The translations under genes and the position numbers were made by a program. Positions 16,625 to 25,686 of a stretch of 64,000 bases of DNA are shown piece after piece; the stretch's first letter is position 1; every line of letters starts with the position of its first letter. Origin of the DNA: Ruegeria atlantica (GTDB lineage Bacteria > Pseudomonadota > Alphaproteobacteria > Rhodobacterales > Rhodobacteraceae); assembly GCF_013032005.1 (NCBI RefSeq), contig NZ_WQBE01000013.1, positions 1-64,000 of the forward strand, read 5' to 3'. The notes under the pieces were generated by a model, which was not told where the DNA came from, did no database searches, and worked only from the letters and a program-made list of their open reading frames with translations.

Positions 16625-17491
16625 ATGAAACTCCGGGACGCAATGATCTGCGCCGGCACGTTGGCTTTGATGATGTCAGGGCCCTTGCCCGCTATCGCGA
16701 ATGAAGTTGAACCCAGGGGCGTATATAAAAGAGTAAAGCCCCCCAAACCGGGGACGCGACCCAAGATAACTGTTCAGATTTCGCCCGAAGAACATGCATC
16801 GGCGCCCTTCGCGCCCAGCACCGGGGCTGAGCTCGTTATTCCCGAGATCGTCAAACGCGCCAAGGTTGTACCCCCAAGTGTTCCAGGGACTGGATCGCAA
16901 AACAAGCCGGTCGGGTCTTACAAGGCTTTCTGGGATAAAATCTCACCTGCTTTGGCCGAAGCAGGAGCCTGGCGGTTGGATGCAGCCATAAACGCGCTGG
17001 CCGCGACCAATGTGGCCTCACCGCGTTTGCAGACGCTCCAGAACATTGCGCAACAACAAGGGATCGAGATTCTGCGCTCGACCGTAGGAACAAATGTATC
17101 GCCGGCTTTGGTGCTGGCCGTGATTTCGGTTGAATCAGCAGGTCGTGAGAATGCGGTCAGCTCAGCCGGGGCGCAGGGGTTGATGCAGTTGATGCCAGCC
17201 ACCGCCAAACGATTTGGTGTTAAGGACAGCTTGCAGCCGTCTCAGAATATCTCGGGCGGTGTGAAATACCTGAACTGGTTGATGGAAGAATTTGGAAATG
17301 ATCCGATCCTGGTGCTGGCCGGATATAATGCGGGTGAAGGTGCTGTGCGCAAGCACAGCGGAGTTCCCCCTTATGCCGAGACGCGGGATTACGTGCCCAA
17401 AGTCCTTGCGGCCTTTCAGATCGCCAAGGCCCTTTGTTCAACCCCGCCCGAGCTGATTTCGGATGGCTGTGTGTTCCAGACATTGAATTGA
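16625..17491 (+). CDS. secreted lytic transglycosylase (SLT domain)
   Basis: The 288-aa protein has a signal peptide (about 1-25, ending AIA), a Pro/Lys-rich linker (about 30-100), and a C-terminal SLT domain. The domain has catalytic Glu170 in the VISVES motif and the family blocks AGAQGLMQLMPATAKRFGV and LAGYNAGEGAV. It cleaves peptidoglycan in the periplasm. The gene is divergent from the pilin gene and is followed by a terminator, so it is a single-gene unit. Its position suggests, but does not prove, that it opens the wall for the Flp pilus. GAGGCAGGC precedes the ATG. Confidence 0.9.
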   Translation: MKLRDAMICAGTLALMMSGPLPAIANEVEPRGVYKRVKPPKPGTRPKITVQISPEEHASAPFAPSTGAELVIPEIVKRAKVVPPSVPGTGSQNKPVGSYKAFWDKISPALAEAGAWRLDAAINALAATNVASPRLQTLQNIAQQQGIEILRSTVGTNVSPALVLAVISVESAGRENAVSSAGAQGLMQLMPATAKRFGVKDSLQPSQNISGGVKYLNWLMEEFGNDPILVLAGYNAGEGAVRKHSGVPPYAETRDYVPKVLAAFQIAKALCSTPPELISDGCVFQTLN

Positions 17492-17520
17492 AAAGGCCCG
17501 CCAGAACTGGCGGGCCTTTT
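17491..17520. terminator. strong bidirectional intrinsic terminator
   Basis: A perfect 14-bp inverted repeat AAAAGGCCCGCCAG / CTGGCGGGCCTTTT is separated by only 2 nt, with T-runs on both strands. It lies between the convergent transglycosylase and CoA-transferase genes and should terminate both. Confidence 0.92.
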
Positions 17521-17532
17521 CAATCTAGTGGA

Positions 17533-18159
17533 TTAGTTGACGATCTTGGCCTCGGTGGCGGCGCGAATCTCGTCTTCGGTTACACCTTCGGCGATTTCGA
17601 CGATCTTAAGGCCACCGCCGACCACATCCAGAACACCCAGATTGGTAATGATGCGATCCACCACTTGTTTTCCAGTCAGGGGCAGGGTGCATTTCCTCAG
17701 CAGCTTGGACTTGCCGTGCTTGTTAGTGTGATCCATCACAACGATCACGCGGCCAACACCGGCGACAAGATCCATCGCGCCGCCCATGCCTTTGACCAGA
17801 ACGCCTGGAATCATCCAGTTGGCCAGATCACCTTCCTCATCAACCTCCATAGCGCCCAGAACCGCTGCAGCAATCTTGCCGCCCCGGATCATGGCAAAGG
17901 ATGTGGCGCTGTCGAAATAGGACGTGCGCGACAATTCAGTGATCGTCTGTTTTCCGGCGTTGATCAGGTCGGGGTCTTCTTCACCTTCGAACGGGAAGGG
18001 GCCCATGCCCAGCATGCCGTTCTCGGATTGTAGAGTGATGTCCTTATCACCCACATAGTTCGCCACCAGCGTCGGAATCCCGATGCCGAGGTTCACATAC
18101 ATGCCGTCTTCCAGCTCTTGCGCCGCGCGGGCGGCCATTTGATTGCGGTCCCAGGGCAT
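17533..18159 (-). CDS. scoB: 3-oxoacid CoA-transferase subunit B
   Basis: This 208-aa beta subunit of a family I CoA-transferase has the SENG motif (residues 45-48) carrying the catalytic glutamate (Glu46), and the GGAMDLVAG block. With subunit A it moves CoA from succinyl-CoA to acetoacetate or similar 3-oxo acids, for ketone-body or butanoate use in the cytoplasm. The A of its ATG is shared with the TAA of subunit A, and AGGAGG lies upstream, so translation is coupled. Confidence 0.93.
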   Translation of the reverse strand: MPWDRNQMAARAAQELEDGMYVNLGIGIPTLVANYVGDKDITLQSENGMLGMGPFPFEGEEDPDLINAGKQTITELSRTSYFDSATSFAMIRGGKIAAAVLGAMEVDEEGDLANWMIPGVLVKGMGGAMDLVAGVGRVIVVMDHTNKHGKSKLLRKCTLPLTGKQVVDRIITNLGVLDVVGGGLKIVEIAEGVTEDEIRAATEAKIVN

Positions 18160-18863
18160 TATGCTTCCTCCTTCTTGCGGGTGGTGCGCTGTTCGATGCG
18201 TTTTTCGTGATCGCCCTGAATGATCCGGTTCACGTAGATGCCGGGCAAGTGGATCTGGTCGGGATCCAGCGAACCGCGTGGCACGATCTCTTCAACTTCG
18301 GCGATGCAGACCTTGCCGCAAGTCGCTGCGGGGACGTTAAAGTTGCGGGCGGTCTTGCGAAAGATCAGGTTGCCGGTGTCGTCGGCCTTCCATGCCTTGA
18401 CGATGGCCAGATCGGCAAAGATGCCTTCTTCCATGATATAGGTTTCGCCGTTGAAGTCCTTATGCTCCTTACCCTCAGCGATCACGGTGCCTACACCTGT
18501 CTTGGTATAGAAGCCGGGAATACCGGCACCACCGGCACGCATACGCTCAGCCAGAGTGCCTTGCGGGTTGAATTCCAATTCCAACTCACCCGCCAGGTAC
18601 TGACGCATGAATTCCGCGTTCTCGCCGACATATGAGCTGATCATCTTTTTGACCTGCTTGGTTTGCAGTAAGATGCCGATGCCGAAATCATCGACGCCCG
18701 CATTGTTCGAGGCAAAGGTCAGGTCCTGAGCGCCCGACTCCTTGATCGCCTCCAACAGCAATTCAGGAATACCGCACAGGCCGAACCCGCCTGCCGCGAT
18801 CATCATGCCATCCGACAACACCCCATCAAGCGCTTCGGTGGCATTGGCATAGACTTTCTTCAT
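18159..18863 (-). CDS. scoA: 3-oxoacid CoA-transferase subunit A
   Basis: The 234-aa alpha subunit has the CoA-transferase glycine motif GGFGLCGIP (25-33). The start at 18863 was chosen for the MKKVYANATEAL opening and the GGGGGAG upstream. It makes a two-gene operon with subunit B. Substrate specificity between acetoacetate and other 3-oxo acids cannot be read directly from the sequence. Confidence 0.93.
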   Translation of the reverse strand: MKKVYANATEALDGVLSDGMMIAAGGFGLCGIPELLLEAIKESGAQDLTFASNNAGVDDFGIGILLQTKQVKKMISSYVGENAEFMRQYLAGELELEFNPQGTLAERMRAGGAGIPGFYTKTGVGTVIAEGKEHKDFNGETYIMEEGIFADLAIVKAWKADDTGNLIFRKTARNFNVPAATCGKVCIAEVEEIVPRGSLDPDQIHLPGIYVNRIIQGDHEKRIEQRTTRKKEEA

Positions 18864-18964
18864 GGAAAACTCCCCCAATGACATGGTGATGGGCAGGTTG
18901 TGCCGCCACGTCACGGGGAAGTCAACGAATCCAAGGGGGTGGTGGTATTTCTACCTAGCCACCC

Positions 18965-21583
18965 TTAGGTGGCCGCCTTCTTGGTTGTGTTCTTGGCTGC
19001 CGCTTTTTTCTTGGGTGCGGCCTTTTTCTTGGTGCCCTTCTTGGCAGCCCGCTCATTGACCAGCTCAATGGCCATTTCCTGCGTCACGTCTTCAGGCTTG
19101 ATATCCTTGGGAATGGTGGCATTGACCTTTTCCCACTTCACGTATGGCCCATACCGCCCATCAAGAACCTGCATTGCGCCGCCATCGGGGTGCTCGCCCA
19201 GCTCTTTGAGCGGTTTGGCGGCGGCCCTGCGTCCGCGCCCTGGATTGGCGCGCTTCTCGGCCAGCATTTCAACTGCGCGGTTCATACCGATCTCGAACAC
19301 ATCGTTGGGGTCTTTGAGGTTGGCATAGACCGGTTTTGCTTCCTCGGGCAATTGGTGCATCAGATACGGTCCAAACCGCCCAAAATTCGAGCTGATCATA
19401 CCGCCCTCGGGGTGTTCGCCGATCTGGCGGGGCAGGGACAGCAACGTCAGCGCCTTGTCCAGATCCATGTCATCCTTGCTCCACCCGCGGGGCAGGGACG
19501 CGCGCGGCGGCTTCTTGTTCTCGGGCGTGGGTTCGCCGCGCTGAACGTAAGGACCGAACCGGCCGGATTTCAGCCAAATCTCATCGCCCGCATCCTCACC
19601 CAGCAGACGTTCGTCGCCTTCGGCCCCTTCGCCCGCGATGGGACGGGTATAGGTGCATTCGGGATAGTTGCCGCAACCCACAAACCCGCCCGTGCGCGAG
19701 GTCTTCAGGTGCAGTTGTCCCACGCCGCATTTCGGGCAGATACGCGGATCAGACCCATCCTCGCGCGGGGGGTACAGTTGCGGCGCCAGTGCCTCGTCCA
19801 ACTTGTCCAACACCTCGGAAATACGCAATTCCGATGTCTCGCCAATGGCGGCCGAGAAATCACGCCAGAACTTGCCCAGCAGTTCTTTATAGTCGCGGCC
19901 ACCGGCGCTGACATCATCCAGCTGTTCCTCCAGATTGGCTGTGAACTCATAGCCCACATATTGTCGAAAGAAGTTCAGCAGAAAGATCGTAACGATCCGG
20001 CCTTTTTCTTCGGGGATCAGACGGTTCTTGTCCTTGCGTACATACTCCCGGTCCTGAATCGTGGTCACGATCGAGGCATAGGTCGAGGGGCGCCCGATCC
20101 CCAGCTCTTCCATCCGCTTGACCAAGGTGGCCTCGGTATAGCGCGGCGGCGGCTGGGTGTGGTGTTGCAGGGCCAGAACGGATTCGTTGTCGGACAGGAT
20201 GGCGGCCTTGTCCTCAGCCTTGGTGAACTGATCCTTCAGCGATGTCTTGGCAAAGGGTGCCGGATCGCCATGCATAATCTGCGGCAGGCGCTTCTCGTCG
20301 TCATCGGCCACATCATCGCGGCCCTCTTCATACACGCGCATGAAGCCGTCAAACAGCACCACCTGACCGGTGGCACGCAGGCCAACCTGGCCGTCGGCGC
20401 TGCCAACCTCAACCGTTGTTCTTTCCAGACGCGCGGCGGCCATTTGACAGGCGATGGTGCGCTTCCAGATCAAGTCATACAGCTTGCGCTGATCCTCATC
20501 CGTCACCTTCAGTGCCTTGGCATCCCGCGCCATGTCCGTTGGGCGGATACACTCGTGCGCTTCCTGTGCGTTCTTGGCCTTGTTCTTATACATGCGTGGG
20601 CTGTCCGGCACATATTCCGCGCCATACCGGTCGGCAATTGTATCACGGGTGGCGGCCACGGCTTCGGGCGCCATATCGATACCATCGGTCCGCATATAAG
20701 TGATGTAACCCGCCTCATACAGCCGCTGCGCCACCTGCATGGCATGGCGGGCACCCATGCCAAACTTGCGGCTGGCCTCTTGTTGCAGGGTCGAGGTCAT
20801 GAACGGTGCGCTGGGGTTGCGCGCGGCGGGCTTGGCTTCGACCGAGTTAACGCTGAGCGCGCGGCTGGTGATCGCCTGAACCGCCAGTTCCGCCTGAGTG
20901 GCATTGGCCAAGTCGTGCTTGTCCAGCTTTTTGCCCGCCAGAGTGACCAAGCGTGCCTCATAGGTCTGACCGCGTGGCGTTTCAAACAGGGCACGCACCG
21001 ACCAGTATTCGACAGGTTTGAACGCTTCGATCTCCATCTCGCGCTCGACGATCAGGCGCAGACAGACCGATTGCACACGTCCTGCCGATTTCGCGCCGGG
21101 CAGTTTACGCCACAAAACCGGAGACAGGTTGAACCCGACCAGATAGTCCAGCGCGCGGCGGGCCAGATACGCCTCGACCAACGGCATGTCGACCTCACGC
21201 GGGTTCTGCATCGCCTCGGTCACCGCGTCTTTGGTGATGGCGTTGAAGGTCACGCGGCTGACGGGCGTATCCTTTTTGATCGAACGGCGCTTGGTCAGCG
21301 CCTCTTGCAAGTGCCAGCTGATCGCCTCACCCTCACGATCGGGGTCAGTGGCAAGGATCAGGGCATTGTCTTCCTTCAGCGCGTCGGCGATGGCTTTGAC
21401 ATGTTTACGGCTGTCGTTGCCGACCTCCCATTTCATCTCAAATTCATGCTCGGGGTCGACGGAACCGTCCTTGGGGGGCAGGTCGCGAACATGACCATAA
21501 GATGCCAGGACAGTGTAATCAGGGCCAAGGTATTTGTTGATTGTTTTGGCTTTGGCCGGGGATTCTACAACAACAACAGGCAT
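18965..21583 (-). CDS. topA: DNA topoisomerase I
   Basis: This 872-aa type IA topoisomerase has a Toprim domain with ATDPDREGE (78-86), catalytic Tyr296 in GYITYMRTD, one clear C4 zinc finger (CPKC...CGNYPEC, around 610-645), further C-terminal repeat domains of the Topo_C type, and a Lys/Ala-rich tail (about 845-872). It relaxes negative supercoils and is essential in most bacteria. The length and domains are typical for alphaproteobacteria. It follows dprA on the same strand, an arrangement common in this group. Confidence 0.97.
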   Translation of the reverse strand: MPVVVVESPAKAKTINKYLGPDYTVLASYGHVRDLPPKDGSVDPEHEFEMKWEVGNDSRKHVKAIADALKEDNALILATDPDREGEAISWHLQEALTKRRSIKKDTPVSRVTFNAITKDAVTEAMQNPREVDMPLVEAYLARRALDYLVGFNLSPVLWRKLPGAKSAGRVQSVCLRLIVEREMEIEAFKPVEYWSVRALFETPRGQTYEARLVTLAGKKLDKHDLANATQAELAVQAITSRALSVNSVEAKPAARNPSAPFMTSTLQQEASRKFGMGARHAMQVAQRLYEAGYITYMRTDGIDMAPEAVAATRDTIADRYGAEYVPDSPRMYKNKAKNAQEAHECIRPTDMARDAKALKVTDEDQRKLYDLIWKRTIACQMAAARLERTTVEVGSADGQVGLRATGQVVLFDGFMRVYEEGRDDVADDDEKRLPQIMHGDPAPFAKTSLKDQFTKAEDKAAILSDNESVLALQHHTQPPPRYTEATLVKRMEELGIGRPSTYASIVTTIQDREYVRKDKNRLIPEEKGRIVTIFLLNFFRQYVGYEFTANLEEQLDDVSAGGRDYKELLGKFWRDFSAAIGETSELRISEVLDKLDEALAPQLYPPREDGSDPRICPKCGVGQLHLKTSRTGGFVGCGNYPECTYTRPIAGEGAEGDERLLGEDAGDEIWLKSGRFGPYVQRGEPTPENKKPPRASLPRGWSKDDMDLDKALTLLSLPRQIGEHPEGGMISSNFGRFGPYLMHQLPEEAKPVYANLKDPNDVFEIGMNRAVEMLAEKRANPGRGRRAAAKPLKELGEHPDGGAMQVLDGRYGPYVKWEKVNATIPKDIKPEDVTQEMAIELVNERAAKKGTKKKAAPKKKAAAKNTTKKAAT

Positions 21584-21744
21584 TTAAGGGGAAACCTCGC
21601 TCGACGGATTGGGCGCCTTCTATGATCGTGCAAGATGTGTAGGGCAAGAGCGAATTGTCAATGCGTTCCTTTAAATACGTGAATTTTACGGCGATTTCAG
21701 CGCGATAGCCTTCAAAAAATCAGCGCGGGGCGTGAGACGCTTGC

Positions 21745-22872
21745 TCAGGCCGTTAGTGACAGCAACCCACCGGGCTGACGTTGGATGCGCCCGTCCAATT
21801 CCAGATCAACCAGCGCCGGACCAATCTCGCCTGCCGTGGCTGCGATGTCGCGGATCAACTGGTCCTCGGCGATAGGCGACGGGCCAAGTCGGGCCAGAAT
21901 TTCGCGATGCAGTGTGGCACCCAACGCGGCCGGTTCGGGTGCTATTTCGGGAACTGGGACCTTAAATATTTCGGGCTGTTGTTTTGGCAACGCTTCGATA
22001 ACGTCTTCGGCGGACCGCGCCAGAGTGGCCCCGTCGCGGATCAGCAGATTGCAACCGGCGGCGCGGGCATCGAAAGGATGGCCGGGTACTGCCAGGACCT
22101 CGCGCCCTTGATCCAGCGCGTCGCGTGCGGTGATCAGGCTGCCGGATTTTGCTGCCGCTTCAACCACCACAACAGCCTGTGCCAGGCCCGAGATAATGCG
22201 GTTACGACGGGGAAAGTGCCGGGCTTGCGGTGTCACGCCCATGGGCTGTTCCGACAGGCGCAGGCCAGATTGGGCGATGTCCCTTGCCAGATCGGTGTTT
22301 TCCGCAGGATAAATCACATCTACGCCGCCGGCCATGACCGCCACCGTGCCGGTATTCAGCGCCGCCAAATGCGCCGAGGTGTCAATCCCGCGGGCCAGGC
22401 CCGAGACCACGACATATCCCTGTTTTCCGAGGTCGGTTGCCAGGCCACGCGCCATCCGCGCCCCTAAAGACGAGCAATTGCGCGCACCGACCATCGCAAT
22501 TGAGGGCTTGCGCAACACGGATACGTCGCCAATGGCCCAAAGCATCGGTGGGGCATCGGACAAATCGTTCAGGGCAGTGGGGAAATCAGCGGACCCAAGG
22601 CACAATAGCCGCGCGTTTGCGGCTTTTGCGGCCTTGAGCTCCGCCTCAATCACGCCAGGCGGGCAAATTTCATACCCTTTAATTCCGGCGGCACGTGCCA
22701 TTTCAGGCAGCGCGGCCAGCGCATTCTGCGCTGAGCCCTGTTCGCGCAGCAGCCGACGAAACGTCGCCGGGCCGACCTTGCGCGAGCGCAACAGACGAAG
22801 CCAGGAGAACCGGTCCTCTTCCGTGGTGGGTGGGAGTGTGGGGTGATAGGAAGAAAGCTGCTCTTCGGTCAT
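21745..22872 (-). CDS. dprA: DNA-processing protein DprA
   Basis: The 375-aa protein has an N-terminal helical region, the Rossmann-like DprA core (GARNCSSLGARMARGLATDL, VVSGLARGIDTSAH, MAGGVDVIYPAEN) and a C-terminal winged-helix region (about 310-375). DprA loads RecA on incoming single-stranded DNA in natural transformation and is also kept in species not known to be competent. GGAG precedes the ATG. topA lies 161 nt downstream. Confidence 0.95.
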   Translation of the reverse strand: MTEEQLSSYHPTLPPTTEEDRFSWLRLLRSRKVGPATFRRLLREQGSAQNALAALPEMARAAGIKGYEICPPGVIEAELKAAKAANARLLCLGSADFPTALNDLSDAPPMLWAIGDVSVLRKPSIAMVGARNCSSLGARMARGLATDLGKQGYVVVSGLARGIDTSAHLAALNTGTVAVMAGGVDVIYPAENTDLARDIAQSGLRLSEQPMGVTPQARHFPRRNRIISGLAQAVVVVEAAAKSGSLITARDALDQGREVLAVPGHPFDARAAGCNLLIRDGATLARSAEDVIEALPKQQPEIFKVPVPEIAPEPAALGATLHREILARLGPSPIAEDQLIRDIAATAGEIGPALVDLELDGRIQRQPGGLLSLTA

Positions 22873-22999
22873 CCGTTGCTCCGCCTGATTGCAGAACTGG
22901 TTTACGACTGAGGGGGTTAACAGCTTGTAAATCTTGTCAAATTATTCAGAAAATTTCCCAGAATTGATAGCGTGTTTGGTGTAACTGTCAGATAACAAA

Positions 23000-23044
23000 C
23001 AGGAAAATAAAATGCCTGCCCGATGGAAATTCTCAGACAGGCAT
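23000..23044 (-). terminator. intrinsic terminator after tldD
   Basis: On the minus strand the stem ATGCCTG / CAGGCAT (23012-23018 with 23038-23044) is followed by ATTTTATTTTCCT. It lies 57 nt beyond the tldD stop, and it separates tldD from the dprA promoter region. Confidence 0.65.
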
Positions 23045-23100
23045 CAATATCGATTGATTGTCCACACGTGGCGTTAACCTTGCCGGTGACCGATTCTGTG

Positions 23101-24522
23101 TCAGGCAGCAGATCCGCCGACGGTCAGGCCGTCCATCAGAACGGTTGGCTGGCCGACACCTACCGGCACCCATTGGCCGTCTTTCCCACAGGTGCCCATA
23201 CCCGGATCAAGCGCCATATCATTGCCCAATCCCCGGATGCGGTTCAGGGCGGAGGGTCCGTCGCCGATCAGGGTTGCACCCTTGACCGGGGCGCCAATCT
23301 TGCCGTTTTCAACGCGGTACGCCTCGGTGCAGGAAAACACGAACTTGCCGTTGGTGATATCCACCTGCCCACCACCAAAGCCCACGGCCCAGATACCGTC
23401 TTTGATATCGGCCACAAGCGAAGCAGGATCGGCGTTGCCGCCCAACATCACCGTATTGGTCATTCGTGGCATGGGCTTGTGCGCATAGCTTTGCCGCCGC
23501 CCGTTTCCGGTGGGCGCAACATTCATCAGACGCGCATTCTGACGGTCCTGCATATAACCAGTCAGAACGCCATCCTCGATCAGCACTGTCCGCGAACTGG
23601 GCGTGCCTTCGTCATCTACAGTGATTGATCCGCGTCGGTCGGCAATCGTGCCGTCATCCACGACGGTGACGCCTTTTGACGCGATCTGCTGTCCCATCAG
23701 GCCCGCGAAGGCCGAGCTGCCCTTGCGATTAAAGTCGCCTTCCAGCCCATGTCCGATGGCCTCGTGCAGCAAGATACCGGGCCAGCCGGGGCCCAGGGCC
23801 ACCTCCATCACGCCCGCCGGGGCAGGGATGGCGTCCAGATTGACCAAAGCGATCCGCAGCGCCTCGCGTGCTTTGTCCTGCCAGTCTGTCGGGTCGATGA
23901 GGCCATCCAGACCAACGCGTCCGCCACCCCCGGCCGAGCCGCTTTCACGGCGGCCGTTCTGTTCAACAATGACCGAGATGTTCAGGCGGGTCATCGGACG
24001 CACATCGCGCACCAGAACCCCGTCGGGGCGCAGGATCTCGACCTCTTGCACAGCGGCGGCGATCGTGGCGCTGACTTGCACGACGCGAGGGTCGAGGTCG
24101 CGGGAAAAGGCGTCGATTTCGCGCAGGGTTTCAATTTTCACCGGGAAACTTGCCGATTCGATCGGGTCTTCGTCCGTGTAAAGCCGCGTGTTGGTGGCGC
24201 GGGGCGCCTCGGCCAAGGTGCCGCCGCCGTCGCCAACAGCCAGACGCGCGGTTTCAGCGGCGCGCTTCAATGCCGGGATCGAAACGTCGGTAGAATGTGC
24301 ATAGCCCGCCACCTCACCTTGCACAGCACGCAGGCCGAATCCTTCGGAAGCATCATAGGACGCTGTCTTCAAACGCCCGTCATCAAAGACCAGAGACTCG
24401 GATTTTCGCCGCTCGACAAACAGCTCGCCATCCACGGCCCCGGCGGTGGCCGACTGCAAAACTGCAAGCGCTTCGTCCTGCGGAAGAACGCTTTCAAACG
24501 GGCGAAACGGGTCGTTGGGCAT
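23101..24522 (-). CDS. tldD: TldD metalloprotease subunit
   Basis: The 473-aa U62 peptidase has the zinc motif HEAIGH (253-258) followed by GLEGDFNRKG, characteristic of TldD. TldD pairs with TldE/PmbA, encoded elsewhere, to degrade unfolded peptides and mature small peptides. The ATG at 24522 has GAAAGG upstream. An in-frame TTG at 24555 would lie inside an FNR-type palindrome and is less likely. The gene is divergent from ctaC. Confidence 0.95.
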   Translation of the reverse strand: MPNDPFRPFESVLPQDEALAVLQSATAGAVDGELFVERRKSESLVFDDGRLKTASYDASEGFGLRAVQGEVAGYAHSTDVSIPALKRAAETARLAVGDGGGTLAEAPRATNTRLYTDEDPIESASFPVKIETLREIDAFSRDLDPRVVQVSATIAAAVQEVEILRPDGVLVRDVRPMTRLNISVIVEQNGRRESGSAGGGGRVGLDGLIDPTDWQDKAREALRIALVNLDAIPAPAGVMEVALGPGWPGILLHEAIGHGLEGDFNRKGSSAFAGLMGQQIASKGVTVVDDGTIADRRGSITVDDEGTPSSRTVLIEDGVLTGYMQDRQNARLMNVAPTGNGRRQSYAHKPMPRMTNTVMLGGNADPASLVADIKDGIWAVGFGGGQVDITNGKFVFSCTEAYRVENGKIGAPVKGATLIGDGPSALNRIRGLGNDMALDPGMGTCGKDGQWVPVGVGQPTVLMDGLTVGGSAA

Positions 24523-24540
24523 CGGTTGGGACCTTTCGAG

Positions 24541-24556
24541 TTTGATCCAGATCAAA
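24541..24556. promoter_or_regulatory. FNR/FnrL-type binding site between tldD and ctaC
   Basis: TTTGATCCAGATCAAA contains the exact FNR consensus TTGAT-N4-ATCAA, and the symmetry extends to 7 bp per arm. It lies about 20 bp upstream of the tldD ATG and 143 bp upstream of the ctaC ATG. FnrL in Rhodobacteraceae responds to oxygen and regulates respiratory genes. Control of ctaC is the more sensible role, while for tldD the site would overlap the leader or promoter. Confidence 0.65.
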
Positions 24557-24698
24557 AATAGCGTCTGTTTGACGCAAGCATTTTGCTTTATCTACCCGCC
24601 GGAATATGGTTTTTAACGCGGCCAAAGACAACGGGAGAGGTGCGACTGATTCACACCTTTTCGCCAGAGAAGCTAAGATCAGACGATCAGGACAGAAA

Positions 24699-25610
24699 AT
24701 GAAGAACGCTTTGATGCTTTCCGGGCTTGCAACAGCCCTCTCCAGCCTTCCCGCCATGGCTCAGGAGCTTGAGATTATTGGCAAGCCGGTTGCCGGCGGT
24801 GTAAATTTCCAGCCTGCAGCTACAGACCTTGCCGTGGGGATTCACAGACTGGACGCGATGATTCTGGTGATCATCACCGTCATCTGTCTGCTGGTCGCGG
24901 GCCTACTGGTCTACTGCATCATGCGTTACAATCAGCGCGCAAACCCGACACCGGCGCGATTCTCGCACTATACCCCGGTTGAAATTGCTTGGACCCTGGG
25001 GCCGATCCTGGTTCTGGTCTTTATCGGTGCGTTCTCACTTCCGGTTCTGTTCAAACAGCAGGAAATTCCCGAAGGTGACGTGGTAATCAAGGTGGTGGGC
25101 AACCAGTGGTACTGGACCTACGAATATGTTGATCACGATTTTGCGTTCGACAGCTATCTGCTGGGTCACCCCGCAACTCTGGACGAAGGTGCCCGCCCGG
25201 CGGATGCCGACGTAACGCCGTTCGTTCTGGATGATGCGATGCGCGCTAAGCTGGCTGATTCCGGTTACAGCGATGATGAGTGGCTGCTGGCCACCGATAC
25301 GGCCGTTGTTGTGCCGGTCGGTAAGATCATCGTCATGCAGGTGACTGCGTCGGACGTGATCCACTCTTGGACCATCCCGTCCTTTGGCGTAAAGCAGGAC
25401 GGCGTACCGGGTCGTCTGGCCGAGCTGTGGTTCCAGGCTGACAAGGAAGGCATCTATTTCGGTCAGTGTTCCGAACTGTGCGGAAAGGACCACGCTTACA
25501 TGCCGATCACCGTCAAGGTTGTCAGCGAAGAGGCCTATGAGCAATGGCTGCAAAGCGCTTTGGAAGAGTACGCAGGTCAGCCTGCGGCCTATCAGGTTGC
25601 CTCGAACTGA
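24699..25610 (+). CDS. ctaC: cytochrome c oxidase subunit II (aa3 type)
   Basis: The 303-aa protein has a signal peptide (about 1-21, MAQE junction), two membrane spans (about 48-75 and 92-115), and a periplasmic CuA domain. The domain has [13 protein letters not shown] and the copper motif [12 protein letters not shown], including the two Cys, His and Met ligands. It takes electrons from cytochrome c. There is no fused haem domain. AGGA precedes the ATG. It heads the cluster ctaC-ctaB-coxF-ctaG-ctaE; subunit I (ctaD) is not in the window, as in other Rhodobacteraceae. Confidence 0.97.
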   Translation: MKNALMLSGLATALSSLPAMAQELEIIGKPVAGGVNFQPAATDLAVGIHRLDAMILVIITVICLLVAGLLVYCIMRYNQRANPTPARFSHYTPVEIAWTLGPILVLVFIGAFSLPVLFKQQEIPEGDVVIKVVGNQWYWTYEYVDHDFAFDSYLLGHPATLDEGARPADADVTPFVLDDAMRAKLADSGYSDDEWLLATDTAVVVPVGKIIVMQVTASDVIHSWTIPSFGVKQDGVPGRLAELWFQADKEGIYFGQCSELCGKDHAYMPITVKVVSEEAYEQWLQSALEEYAGQPAAYQVASN

Positions 25611-25686
25611 TCCGGGCATTGGCCGGAAGAATACATGATGCAGGCTGCGCGGTGATCGCGCAGCTTTCACCCCAAAAGGACCCGAC

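Noticed and set aside
18958-18973. GCCACC / GGTGGC hairpin over the topA stop
   Set aside because: The stem is only 6 bp, contains the stop codon and has no T-run, so I do not list it as a terminator.
19190-21625. 811-codon open frame on the plus strand
   Set aside because: It lies entirely antisense to topA, which has all family motifs. GC-rich codon bias commonly leaves long open antisense frames.
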